DNA of 64,000 nucleotides, taken from Ephemerocybe angulata (Eukaryota; Basidiomycota; Agaricomycetes; Agaricales; Psathyrellaceae). The DNA lies in NCBI GenBank assembly GCA_013368325.1, contig JAACJK010000163.1:3596001-3660000 (forward strand), written 5' to 3'. The notes under the pieces are model-generated. The model had not been told where the DNA came from, searched no databases, and saw nothing but the letters and a program-made list of their open reading frames with translations. The translations under genes were made by a program, and so were the position numbers. Position 1 is the stretch's first letter. Every line of letters begins with the position of its first letter. Of this stretch, positions 45,150 through 57,417 are shown in pieces.

Positions 45150-47510
45150 CTAGAATAATCCAGCGACAAGGGTTGTCGCTAGTAGGTATGACAGTATCAC
45201 GGCGGCTGCATATCCAGTCCTAAGCCTCCCCCTAGCAGGCTTGGATCCACTGACGCTTCCCTTACTGGTACTCCCAAGGCGACCCTTCGCATTCATCCCA
45301 GTATGTCCGTTTGAAGTTTCGAGGACCGCGGGGTCAATTGTCGCCGTGTTCATAGTTCTCGTTAGCGCCGTAGTGGGGAAGGTTGTTGTCGGTCCACTCT
45401 CGACCTCAGCCAATGCCCCGTCAGTCAGGAAGACAAGCGCCGCCCCGGGGGCAGGGACTTTTATTAAGCATTGTGCTTCACAGGTGACCGTTTCGATGAC
45501 TTCGGTTCCTTCGAGCCTTCCGTCTGATCCAAAGTTGGAGCCAAATGTCTGTGCAGGGTGTTTAAGAGGGAGAAAGCAGTAGAGAGAGATGGCTAGTAGC
45601 TAACCTGTCCTGCCCACGTGAAGTTTCCTTTCTGCGATACAGATGAGGCCAAAAGTCGTCTATGAATTTGTCAAGTGAGCATATCGGTCGAGGCGCAAGG
45701 TAGAGGATGCCCACTTGATCTTGACCTGTCTCGGTGTTCTGTCTCCCGCTGCGATCGATATCATAGCCGTGTAATCGTTTGCACCAGAAGAGTCAGTAAT
45801 GTAGTTGAAAAGGAGGATCCTGACGGGGTTTCCTCCTTCGTAGATTCCATATGCGGGTGTATATTCGTTCCCGCCATTAGCCTCAAGGTCGAGTACTCGA
45901 GCGCCATTTGATGGGCCCAACGCTTCGGCCATCACGAGGGCCGAGTAGTACACCGGTCCAATTGTCCACTGCCTGAATGTCGATTGGTTAGTCGGAGGAG
46001 CTAAGCATGAGGTGGTTTAGAATCGATCAGGTATGCGTTTAGAGGTTGTATACGTACGAGTGAATGGGTTGTAAAAGACGTTTTGACCACCAACGTGGAA
46101 GAGTGCACCAGAGAAATTTGAGTGTGCCATCTGCATACCATAGTCCAATGCCCAAAGTGCAGCCCCAAACGAGTCGCTGATCCCCGGGAACCCTCCACAC
46201 GACGCAGTGTTCGTTTCAAACATCATAAGGCGTTTCCCTTTTTCCTGTGCGAAGGCTGTCGAGTTAAGGTAGGGCTCTATGATCGCCCGGCCAGCTGCAT
46301 GGGTCAGATAGCTAGCAAACAACTCCTGTGGGTCTGCTGGGGTCCCTATTCCGAACTGGGCGAAGCAGTTGTCCGCAGGGTAGCTATGACAGAGTCAGCC
46401 TTAGAAGAGGAAGAGTAATGAAGGGACGCTGACTGTTCGACTGCAAGGTAGGCAAGATTACTGGAGTACGAATCGACAAATCCTGTATTCCATACCATCT
46501 CCGGGGTCCAGTCCCCAGTAGCGATGTTAGGGCCGATAAGAAGGTGCTGATTGGCGCCATGGGCTTCCCCTGACATAGCGGCTACCAGAGCCCCGAATTC
46601 ACCGAAGTAATCGAAGGGGCTGTACGTCTAGATGCGACTTGGGCGTCAATTCAGGACGCGAGGCCGAACCGGGAAGGCACTCACAGATGGTCTGTGGCCG
46701 TGTCGAGAATACAGATCAGGCTCATTCCCCACTTGAAGACCAATCAAGCGACGCCCAAGGACTTGCTGTCCAACTTCAGCCACAGCGAGCCTAAAATGCT
46801 CTGTATCGTTGAAAGGTATGCCCAAGAACCAGTCAACCGGGACAAGATGGGAGATATTCCCCATCATATAGATGAGATCCCGAGTATAATCCAAAGGAGG
46901 GGTTTGAGTTGGATTCGAAACGCCACTGATATCCTTCTCCAAAATTCGGCCACTTGACGTGCTGTCCACGAGTACTGCACCCTCCTGCGTGTTCCCGCCG
47001 ACGCGGATACGGACTGCCCCAGCCCGCTTTGCCAAATTGGCCATTAGATTGAGAAATGGTACCTGCAAGACGGTACTGCATTCGCGTTAACGTTGACGAC
47101 TCAAGGTTGAAAGCCACAACATACGAGTTTCTGCCCACTAAGAACAGCCAACTGTGAGCCCACTGCCACGTCATTCAATTCGATCACAGACTAGAGCACT
47201 CACAGACTTGGTCAACCACCGACATTTCTATCGAGAATCCAAAAAACGCCCCGGTCTGTGTAATTGAAAGACCTGGTGTTCCGCCATTTCGCAGTTCAAG
47301 TTCAAAGCGGATGGGAATAGGAGGATTTGGGGTAGGTGGCGGGTTGAGAACAGTCGGGTCATAGGCTGCTGCTCCAGTATAGTCTGCCAGAGCAGCCGAG
47401 TTCGTAGATGAAGCGAGATGGTGCTGGTTAACCTGGTAGTAAACTGTTACAGACGCACAGGCACCGACGATGGGTGCCAAGACGCCGAACACCGCCAATT
47501 TGGCGACCAT
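45150..47510 (-). CDS. GH79 family glycosidase (beta-glucuronidase-like), secreted, GPI-like tail
   Basis: It starts at 47510 with a signal peptide (MVAKLAVFGVLAPIVGACA). The catalytic barrel shows GAVRIRVGGNTQEGA, LVPVDWFLGIPFND and QVGNEPDL, whose Glu is the expected acid/base. MMFETNTASCGGFPG carries the expected nucleophile Glu. The C-terminal GH79_C beta domain follows (GPVYYSALVMAEALG, VRILLFNYI). The extreme C-terminus, after a Ser/Thr-rich stretch, is hydrophobic (AAAVILSYLLATTLVAGLF), fitting a GPI-anchor signal or a membrane anchor. Such enzymes release glucuronic acid or 4-O-methylglucuronic acid from arabinogalactan or other glycans. It is tandem with P450 no. 4 on the same strand, 480 bp apart. 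Exons appear intact. Confidence 0.9.
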
Positions 47511-47992
47511 GATTGCGTTGGAATTGCCCCCGAATTTGAATTGTCAATGATGCCCCTATGTCTTGCGTGTCCTGGGTCTTCTTGAAGTCAAGGAAATTCG
47601 TCGCGATCCTGGTATTTGAGGTATATCCGTAGGTGTTGGGTAAAGAAGAAAAGGAGCGTGTACGAGGGTGGTGGCTGGTTTCTCAGTAAGCACGCGTGGC
47701 TATAAGACCACCCTTATTACATACTCATTTGTCCCACCGAAAGCTGTTTGTGCGCGAGTCGAAATTAAATCAAAGTGAATTGGGCATGGGCTGGCTTTGG
47801 GAACTCAGGCAGGTACTTTCCCTTGAAGACGCTTGTACTGTTCGATTTTCTCTCGAAACTATGGAAAGCGGTGTGTCGCTACCGTGTGCCTCTTATGATA
47901 TCAATGTAAGAGCCCGTATGCGATGAATCTGTGACCAGGAATAGGTAAACGATAGAATCCAAGACTTATTTAGCAACGTATCGAGTCACAAT
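47511..47992. other. Upstream region of GH79 and 3' end of P450 no. 4
   Basis: 480 bp with no gene and no clear TATA box. Confidence 0.4.
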
Positions 47993-50184
47993 TTATCCAC
48001 TCCTACGCTTCCTGAACAGAATTGCTGCCTCTGAGTCGGGGATACGGCCATTACCGAACCAGGTTCCAGCGGGAGGCACAGTAGCGTCACCAGGGAGCTT
48101 GATGTCGTAGGTTGAGAGGATGTGACACACCATTGCCTTGATCTCGTTTACAGCAAAGAATCGTCCAGGACTAGGAAGGTAATGTGTGAGCAGTGGGCTT
48201 AAAGCCTGATTAATTGTTGGTAGTAACATACCATGCATGGCGCCCAACGCCCCACATCAACCAGGTTGGGTCCATCGTGACTACTTGGTTCCTCCATTGC
48301 TCGCTTTTGGGGGCGTCAGTATCTTCTGTATCGCAGAATCTCCACCCGTTGAAGGTATCGGGGTCCGGATAGATTGCCTGGAAACTTTGATTAGAGCCAA
48401 TGACTTGTGTAGTAACAACGAACGTACGGGGTCAAAGTGGATTGCACCAGATGCGATTGCAATACTATATCCCTTGGGAATCGTGACCCCGTTCGAGAAT
48501 GTAAAGTCTTTATATGTCTTCCTGCTTCCTGCAGCTGTGAAAAGAGGCGTTATGTAGTTGTATCTGTAGTGGACAGAGGACACTCACTATTGCCCATCCC
48601 GGAGAGCCTGAAAGATTCCTTGATAAAGCTGTCGAGCTTGTGCAAGCGTAGCATAGCCTCCTTCGTCCACCCATGAGTCCGAACTACATCGCTGATTTCC
48701 TCCCGTATGGGCTTGATATATTCTTGGCGGGCAGCGAGTTCGAATAGGACGTTCGTTATTCCCTACAGAGAAAGTAGTAGTCAGCCTTTCCAGGTCAAAG
48801 TTCGCCCAGTCTTCCGCCAAATCCCACCATGGTTGTTGTATGCACGGCAGCTGCGTTCACAAACATAACCCGGACGGTAATGTCTTCCACGGTTCGATTC
48901 TCTGGAGGTGCGTAATCCAACAGCCAAGATATAAGATCTGCCTGTAACGTTTCGTATTCAGTGTCAAACGACGGGCTAGCTCTGGCCCTGGTTAATAGTG
49001 ATGCTCACAGGTTTTCCCTCCCAATCAGGTCCGTATTTCGCGTCCTTCTCCATCCTCTCCACAATAGTCGCCTCCAAAAAGGTCTGAACTCGTTTCATTA
49101 AGGAATCGACCTTGGACATTGCTCGACCCACAACACTGGATGAAATTACAATTACCTTCTATTCGCAATTTATGTTGTATGGTGAGATGGACTCACGGCT
49201 TTAGTATGGATGGCATTGCGTGAATAATGAGGGAGTCCATGAAGAGGTGCACAGTCCAATCTTCCTGTATCTTGAGGTACTCAGGGTCCCTGCCTGGGCA
49301 ACAGTTAATAAAAGATGCGGCCGAAGAGAGGCCCTGAAGCCTTACACAGTGGGAGCCCGACGAAAAGTCTGTTAGCAGTCCGGCAGACGATATGCAGAAG
49401 TGCTCCATGAGCGCGCGGCAAGGCCTCCCAGTCTTCCTGGTAGTCAGCTAGGGTAGTTTGTACGAGGCTATGGGAACGTACCATCTCCAACCGGCAGGTA
49501 GATCTTCGAAGCTTCGATGATCTCTTTCCGAATGTCTCCAAATCGACCGGCCAATGCCCTCGTTAACGGCGTACGCACAACATCCGTCTGGAACTCGTTG
49601 ACCCGAGAATGCTTGCTGATTATTATGTCTGTTTGAAGCGTCTTGGGACCCCGTTGAAGAGAATTAGCCCGGTGACCATTCAAAGGGAGTCGTCAAGAAC
49701 TCACATCGACGTTAGCCTCGGCCAAAGTCATAGCTTCGAGAGGCGCCTTGCGTAGCTCGTCGATCATCCCTTTCCCGCTTATGATGATCTGCCACCCCGT
49801 AGACGTCCCGAGGGTCGGAACTTTGAATGCTGCACCTGGGTACTATACGTGATTCTGGCCGTGAGTACATCCCGGGACCTCAAGCAATTCTGAATCCTGG
49901 ATACGCTTGCTTACCTTGTAGTAACCTTCTTTGACGAACGAGCGTCCATTGATGAAGTACCTCCAGCTATTAATGTAAGCCCCTACGAAGCTATCCGATC
50001 CAACTGTGGGGATGCTGTCGATCTGGGGGCAAATTGCAGCAGTATCAGTAGAAAGCACAGACCGGACGGATGATGGGCAGACGAACTAGGTACTCACCTT
50101 GGACCGAATCCTGTAGAACTCAATATACTTGTAAAGGACGTAGGAAATGACAATAGAGGCCAGGGCCTCCGTCAGTGTAGGCAT
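47993..50184 (-). CDS. Cytochrome P450 no. 4 (CYP512-like)
   Basis: The start at 50184 gives the usual anchor (MPTLTEALASIVISYVLYKY). An in-frame ATG further up at 50496 would add 104 residues without family resemblance, so I reject it. Further blocks are DSIPTVGSDSFVGAYINSW, a VVRTPLTRALAGRFGDIRKE segment, VMFVNAAAVHTTTM-like I-helix sequence, TFSNGVTIPKGYSIAIASG and the haem loop GVGRHACPGRF. The Cys codon is split by an intron (TG|T). It ends LFRKRRSG. Exons followed are open. It is a further member of the same paralogous set, 20-50 kb from the others. Substrate unknown. Confidence 0.9.
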
Positions 50185-51119
50185 GATGAGGGACAACGAG
50201 GAGAGCAGACAGGTGGGAAAGCTCAGAGTGCCAACCCTTCCTGCTACAAGGGCTGGCAGATCCTCTGAACACGGCATATGCAAGCCGACTCGGAGAGGTT
50301 CTTTTTCCCAAGGTCTGACCAAAAAACGCTCAAGCAAGGTCAACCCTTCTCGAGGACTTGATGTATCAAAATACCCTTCTAACATACTTCCCATTAGTGC
50401 GTCGATCTGGGGTGACCATCGCTCGAGCATATCGTTAGACTCGTCAGATCCGACACTGATCGGGAAAGAGCAGCCGCAAGAATAGTTAGCTCTCAAATCC
50501 TATATGCCCGCTCTGTCTCCATGTGCGCCCAAGCCCCTTCAATAGAAGAACACACTGTAATCAAGCTGAAGCCTGGCAGGTTAGACGCTCAACGCTGATC
50601 ATACCTACGCGCTAAGCGCCCACGCTTTGATTGCTTCAAAGTCACCTTGCCTCCCCTCCGTATTTGATTCACAAGGGCGAGGTCACCGAGTCGCCCATGA
50701 GCGCCCCCTGCTGACTATACTTTTTCCATCATCCCCAAACGCTTCAAAGCTCTCGTATCGGATGCGCTTAGATGGGTCGAGGCTTATAGTAGACGCCCAA
50801 CGTCGATTCCACTAGGCGCCGACATGTTTTCCCAGAGCCGTGGAGCTGTTTCTTGTCCCGAATTAGGGTTCAAGGTAGAGGGATGCAGGTACAACGACGA
50901 CGCACCTATTGCGGACGAAGTCAGAGCTTGTCACCACCGAAGCCTAGGTATGATCAGGTCGTGGTCTCCTTCAAGTCACTCAAGATGTGCCATCGTGAAA
51001 GGTAACTTGACTTGAAGCCCCAGGATGCAATAGAGTAGAGTGTGTGTTGAATTAGATTAAATGTAAATATAATGCAAAGATCCCACCATGAACATCACCA
51101 CCCACGGTTACCCCATGCT
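50185..51119. other. Intergenic
   Basis: P450 no. 4 promoter side and PPR 3' side; no gene or striking motif. Confidence 0.4.
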
Positions 51120-53881
51120 TCACGTCGCAGCCGTCCCATCCCCAGCCTCAATAGCCCGCACCTTCCTCCCCTCCCCCGCCGCCCTCGGCACACACCTCAT
51201 CGCCTCATCCCTCCTCACCCTCAACGCCCACTCATACGCCTTCGTCACCCACCCCAAATACTTAATATCCTTCGTCTTCCCACACGCCACCAACTTATGA
51301 TGCAACGCCTCCACATCCCTCCACATCAACACCGGCGGCACATAATCGTCCCCCACCTCCGTCGCACCCGTCATCCTCACAAGCGGCCTCGTAATCCTCG
51401 TATCCCCCGTCCCCAGCATCATCTTCGTACTCCTTATCATCGGTTTCGGCGGCGGCACCCGCACGGCCTGTGGCGGGTACCGCGCCGCGAACGCACGGAT
51501 GATGTCCATCGCCTTGTCCGGCTGGTGGTTCAGAACATACACCCTCACCAGCGCGACGTTCGCCCGCTCAATCGTGCGCGCGTCGATCCTCCGCTTTCCC
51601 ATTCCCTTTCCCATTCCCATTCCCTTTCCATTTTCACTCGGGTGTTCATCAGCGTGCACCCCGCCCGCCTCCAACGCAGCCCACTCCGCCCACACCTCCT
51701 CCGCGAACGCAAGCGCCAGCCTGCGTTCACTCCCATCCCGCGTCTTACGCGCATTCGCAAGACGTTCCAGGAGCTCGACGTACGCGCGGACAGGCCGGGT
51801 CGTGATCCCAACGTCTTCGAAGATGGATCGGAAGAGCGCGTAGGAGGTCTGTAGTGGTGCGTGGTTGTAGAAGACGGAGAGGTACGCGGTGACGAGTCTA
51901 GGTGTGATTTGGACGGAGCGGAATTTGGCTTGGGGATTGGAGGCGGGGGAGGCGCTGTGTTGGCTTTCTTTGATAGAGTCGAAGAGGAACTCGACTTCTT
52001 GGATGACTTCTCCGTGTGTTTGCGGTGGGACGTGCGCGAATGCGACGGGGGCGTCGTCAACGATATCCGTCGAGGTCGTGGTAGAGGCATCGGCTTCATC
52101 CGCCTTCGCGGTGTGGTCAGGCGAAGTCGGAGTTGCGTCCGTCCCCTGAGCCCGAGCCTTCGCAACAGGGCTGTTATCCTTGAGCACCACCGTCTTCGCT
52201 TTAACGAACGGCGGATTATACGCCGCATACGCATTAAAGACATGCACCATAACCTCCTCGTCCACCTCCGCATCCACCGGCGCATTCACCCTTTCCCCTT
52301 CCTCCTCCAACCACTCCCCCTCCCTCCTCCTCGTCATCTCCGCCAAAATCCACCTCACCCTCGCCAAATCGCCCAACCGCTTCGCCCCCTCCAACAGCGC
52401 ACAAAACGTCTTGCGATCCGGGCGGTACGCCGAGCGCCCCTCCGCATCCCGGTGGCTATCGAGCATCTGCGTCGCAATCCTAAACGCCTCCCCCACGAAC
52501 TCCTTCGTCCCACTTCTTGCGCACGCGAGGATGACGGCGTTGTAGCTTGCTACGGTGGGCGTGAGCCCGTGGTCCACCGTCATCTCCGTCCAGAGGTCAA
52601 CTGCCTTCTCCGGCTCGGATGCAAGACTTGATTTGAGGGGATACGCGCAGGCCTTGATCATAGTCGTATACAAGGGCACGCTCGGGTCCGGGTGCGCGAC
52701 GTACCGCATGTGCGAGAAGAGGTCCCAGGCCTGCGCGCGCGCGATGGAGGACGGGCGGTGCAGCAGCGCGGAGATCGTCGCGTTGTAGGTCTCCATTGGC
52801 GCTGGGGTGTTTCGGTTCTCGTATGCGTGGATGAGGTCCAGCGCGGAGAGGGGGATGAGGGTGGAGGGGGTGGAGGTGAGGTGGGCTTGGATGTGGAAGT
52901 GCCGCTGGGATGAGGTTGGGGTTGAGGCGAGGAATGTTGAGATGAAGCGGTCTGCGGATGCTGGGTCGCCTGTTCTTGCGTAGAGTTTTAGAATGCTGGT
53001 AAAGGCGGCTTCGGGGATGGGAAGCCCAGTCCGCTTGAAGTCCGTCAGAATGACTGTGAGTTGAGCCAGGCTGAGCGCGTACTCACCTTCATTAACTGCA
53101 GTGTAAGTTCTGCCGACTGCGCGTCACCGGCCTTGGCCGACACCCGTACCAACGCTTCACACTCCCGCATCGTAAGAATGCTGACTGGGAAATACGTCTG
53201 CTCTTCGGTTGGCTCCTCGGCACTGCTGATCCTCTGCGCTGACTCGAGCCGCGAGACGATGGACTCGAGTCTCGATAGGATTAGTTGGATAGGCTTTTGC
53301 AGCGTGTTGTCCGCTGTGGAGGTTGAGGGAGCACCGTCGACGTCGAATCGCTCGTACATTGCCTGGACTAGAAGGGCGTCCTCTGCTGCTTGAGCCGCGC
53401 GCATCGCTTGGTCGTTCACTTTAAGTTCCGCTTCGCCTTCAAAAGGACTCGCCAGTACGTCCTCGTAGAAGCTAGCCAGGTCTCTCTCTGAGTAGTATGC
53501 CTCTTCTCTTACAGCCTCTTCTTCCTGTAGATGTGGGTTAACTAACGCGGGATAGACGAAATGGTTAACTTGCGAACCAACCTCCACTTCCGCAACCTCC
53601 TCCAGGGCGTGAATCCGCTCGTTCAGCTCGTGCAACGCGACAGCTGGATCCCTTTTCTGTCGTAGTTGCATGGTTCCTATCATGGGTCGCCTCCTAAGGT
53701 ATCATTGAGCACTTTGGGCAGCCAGGTAAGAATGAGGTTGACCGTACCGTCCTCGGATTTCTGGCACGCTTGGAGGGTTGAATATGGCAGGCGTTGAGGA
53801 ATTCGATTCGCTTTCGACATTGCGAAGGCGGTGATAGGTTGAGAAGCCTCTGCGTAGTTTCGTTGCTGCCCTGGAAGCCAT
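51120..53881 (-). CDS. Mitochondrial-type pentatricopeptide repeat (PPR) protein
   Basis: The start at 53881 gives MASRAATKLRRGFSTYHRL, an Arg/Ser-rich mitochondrial presequence. A short first exon joins a second (RPMIGTMQLRQKRDPAVALH... through LTMRECEALVRVSAKAG). The long last exon carries repeated helix-turn-helix units such as TYNATISALLHRP, LYTTMIKACAYP and SYNAVILACARSG, then FCALLEGAKRLGDLARV; these are degenerate PPR motifs. Ala/Thr-rich and Gly/Met/Lys low-complexity insertions interrupt the array. PPR proteins bind organellar RNA for processing, stability or translation; I cannot name the yeast counterpart. The gene is very GC-rich and intact. Confidence 0.8.
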
Positions 53882-56318
53882 GTTAGGAGGACAGCGTCGG
53901 TGACGGGACTCCGGAAATTTCGCGGCGGTTTTTGTTTGCTCGTGTTGGGTTCAAGACCCCCGGCCCGGCTTGGTCTGCGCGCTTAATTCCCTTTTGAGCG
54001 CTTCCAGCTTGTTGTTTCAGTCGCACATGACAGGACCAAACGCCTATGCACCGAGGGAACGCATTCAAGAGCCAGTGGCGTCCACCATTGACTTTACCCA
54101 TGCCTCAAGGCCAAACGCGGGTGCTGCCAGTGGTGCAACTCATCAGCTCTCTTTTCAGCCCTCAATTTCTTCCAGCTTTCCAGGCTAGTCCTACCTCGAC
54201 TTCTGTCAAGACACCATCTGCCACGGCTTATCACTGCCCCTTTCTCAGCCACGATTTGGTGGATATGATGCTTCCGCTGCTCCTCTCCCTCGGGCAGCTC
54301 CTCCAATCTACATTCACGCATCTCTCGGGGTGTCTTACTGGCAAAGTGGTTTCTCAACATTCAAAACGAGGCCTGGGGCTCAGCTTCCAGTAAGTACCGC
54401 GAGATTTGAGAGCCATTCCTTCAAACAAGCTTGACACTCAAGGAGAACGTTGACCCCGCGGAGATGTTCTAGCTCCTATCTTCAATCATTAGGGGGCATT
54501 TTTCATAGACCTTGACAAGACTTGCAATCGCAGATGGTCGAGAGTTGAGAGAACGAAAAGCCAGACTTACTTCAAATCTCTGACATCAGGGCCTAAGAAA
54601 TACTCTGGGATCCTAAACACGGCGGAAAGTCATCCGATGTATTGAACAACTCGGAACTGTGAGCTTTTAAGCACCCATGAAACCAAGCCGCGCGCAGATG
54701 CGGAGTTTACCCAAGAGGCTGTTTGTCCAGTGAACTAATAGAATAGCCACGCGCCGTGGCAAGCGATTAGTAATTGAGAAGCAGAAATAGGAGGATGCAA
54801 GATAGAGATGGCGACGGAAGAACCTGGAAGAACGCTAATGTTGGTGTAGTCGGGCGCGCCGCCCCATGTAGGCACTCCGGTGTTGCGCACCCATCGATAG
54901 GCTGATAGGAGCTCGGAGTCCTAAAACTGGGACAGCGGCTGAAGAGAGGGTCGAAATGAACGTCCTCGTTTCATATTCCTAATCAATCGGCTCGGCGCGC
55001 CTAATCCTGGGCGCTTCTCAGCAGCCTGAGGTTAGCACGACGCGCTCATATGTTCCTCCCAAGTCCAAGTACAAGGTCGCGGTAGGTGAGTGGCATCTCG
55101 ATGCTGGGCCTGCTAAAAATTGGTTGCCCGTCCGGGAATGCCGGGAGCAGGGTAATTGCGCCCTAAACAGAACGTTACATTTATCAATAACGCAAGTGTA
55201 ACTCAGGTCTCATGGAGCTTTCCTCGTTATATATATATCCCTTCATTTCCCTAATCGGCCGTCTACATACTGTACATCACCCTCAGAGGGAAGAGGGACA
55301 GAGACGGTAGACCTGGACTTGCAACTTTCCGCACTTACATCTTGCGTTGAAGGGTTAGGGGGCTTGATTCCTGGCAACCTCGTAGCCGTGCTTTTTCAGT
55401 GCCATCGCACCTCGATTGGCTTGTATAACTCGAGGTGATGCGGCCACATATCGATGGTATCGTATATAGATCATGGTACTACCAAGCTACACGCTGCAAC
55501 CGGCAAAGAAACTGCATGGTGTACACGTTCCCGACCTCAGTCAAGCGAGGGATGCCATGACGTTCATCAGTGAAGCTCCCTGGTGAGAGGGTGGCTGATG
55601 CACCGGACGACTTGGCCTTCACGGTCACCTTCTTCCTAAGCGCGTGGGCAGCGCCGTGCCAGCATCCATGGGATATTTTCGACTGGATGGCAATCTGAGG
55701 TGGTGGTTGGGTGGTGGTGTCGTACGGCTCACCAAATGTCCCCTGATATTGTATCAACTTGTGTGGGACCTAGGCTTCCAATTGGCGCCATAGCGATCCA
55801 GAACGAATCTGAACGATCCCCGGGTTTCAGGGTACTTTCAGGGTCCCCAATGGTAGCCAATGGTGGAGTAAAATCTGTAAAATTGTGACCTACATCCATC
55901 TGTGCCGATGGGAAATTACCCATGGAACAGAACACGTAGGCAGGCATATGGCTGATCAAGGCCTCATGGTGCCGGAATGAGCCAGGACCGGAGTCGTTGT
56001 TATTTGGTTTCTGTTTCATCATCTCACTTGGGTGACAGGAAGCCAAACAATGGAGTTTTGTATATAAGCCTGCCTTCGCCCCTTTGAATTCCTCAGTGCC
56101 TGGTGCATCCCCACAACACAAGTAAGCTGCTCGCCCCCTCCTCTCCTCGTCCCTCAGATGCTAATTTTCCCTCAGATCTATAGGCTGGTCCTACATCGTC
56201 ATTCTCCTCAGCATCAATAAACGTATCCTTTCACTTCAAGTAGGTTCTTGATCATCGATGTCACTGCCAGAACGCTGATCATTGCCAATCTAGTCAAATC
56301 CAAGTTCCATTTGACATA
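53882..56318. other. Intergenic, 2.4 kb, with a TATA box and a doubtful gene remnant
   Basis: TATATAA at 56061-56067 lies about 250 bases before the ATG of the next gene; the 5' UTR between them may hold an intron. At 54020-54420 two protein-like stretches in different frames (TGPNAYAPRERIQEPVAS, then QPRFGGYDASAAPLPRAAPP) may be remains of a small plus-strand gene. Two minus frames at 55479-56121 are unrecognised. Confidence 0.35.
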
Positions 56319-57091
56319 ATGCGTTTCTCTACTGCTGCTGTTGCCATCGCCGCTGCCACCCTCGGTGGATCGGTCGTCTCCGCCATCCCCGTTCCCGTAA
56401 GCACTCGCCCTCCATCATACAAATCATCATCATCATCTAACTCGTACCATAGAACCAGGCAACCGCGCTTGCCCAGCTCGAGGCGCGCGAGACCGCCCAA
56501 CTCATCGACTCCATCCTCGAGGCCCGCGGGTACATGGACGGCGAGGTCGAAGTCTCCAAGCGCGGCGTAAGGTCCGCCGTGGGGGGATGGCTCCGGGGCA
56601 AACTCGGAATAGCTTCGGCCGACCCGAACGCCGCGGCCGCACGCTCTCTCGACGCCGAAGAGTCAGCGTCCACACCCGCACCCCGTCCTAAGCACCACGG
56701 ACAGGGCAACAACGGAAAGCACAGGAAGGGCAACCGCAAGGACCGCAAGCACCGCAAGACCCGCAAGAACGGCCAGAACGGGAACCGCCAGAACGGGAAG
56801 CACGCAAAGGTGACTGATGCCGCCGCTGCTGGCGGTGCTGATGGTGCTGTCACTGACGGCACCACTGGTACACACCCTGCTGCACACGCAAAGAGCTCCT
56901 CCACCTCCCCCGCCCCTGTCGCCGACGCCTCCACCACGACTCTCACGGCTCGTGAACTTGAAGAGTTCATCGAGATCCTTAGGCGTGCCGGGGAGGACGG
57001 CCCCCAACGTCGCCCTAGCCACCACAACGGGGAAGCAGCAAAACGCCGCGCCAGGCATTCGCGTACTGAGACTGCTCAGCACGAGGCATAG
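56319..57091 (+). CDS. Small secreted basic protein, paralogue-like to the Arg/Gly repeat protein
   Basis: Exon 1 from 56319 is a signal peptide (MRFSTAAVAIAAATLGGSVV, then SAIPVP), followed by a short GT-AG intron with a CAT repeat. Exon 2 begins NQATALAQLEARETAQLIDS, then a basic low-complexity stretch of Lys/Arg/Asn/Gly/His. An Ala/Gly/Thr-rich part follows, then TARELEEFIEILRRAG near the end. Signal-peptide wording, the intron right after it, and ARE-containing acidic helices recall the gene at complement 23840-25291. No enzymatic motif, no Cys pattern. Function unknown. Confidence 0.75.
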
Positions 57092-57417
57092 ATGACATGT
57101 AGGAATATCCTCTCTTAGCGATATCCTGTCGATTTGTAGATCAATGAAATCCTTCTCTTATCCATCGTTGCGCGTGTGAGTTTCGGACCTCGGTCATCAG
57201 GGAAATCGGTGACAGCTGGTATCACGAGACATTTCTCATCAAAATCTGGCGGCAAGCGCCGCCTTGGCCTAGCCATAGCAGGGCATATAATGATTTACCA
57301 TGGCGCATTCCATGAGTAACCGTATGGCCAAAACCTCAAGTCTTTTAAGTCATGAACTACCTCTTCCATAAAGTTAATAGCTCACCTTTGATTTTCTCGC
57401 GGTCATAAAGTTTTATC
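57092..57417. other. Intergenic flank of the tandem array
   Basis: No gene is seen. On the minus strand the array's open frame runs out here as IKLYDREKIKGELLTLWKR and stops at 57357. Confidence 0.4.

Noticed and set aside
50086..50496. Longer start for P450 no. 4 at 50496
   Set aside because: The added residues resemble no P450, and the start at 50184 matches the anchors of the three paralogues.
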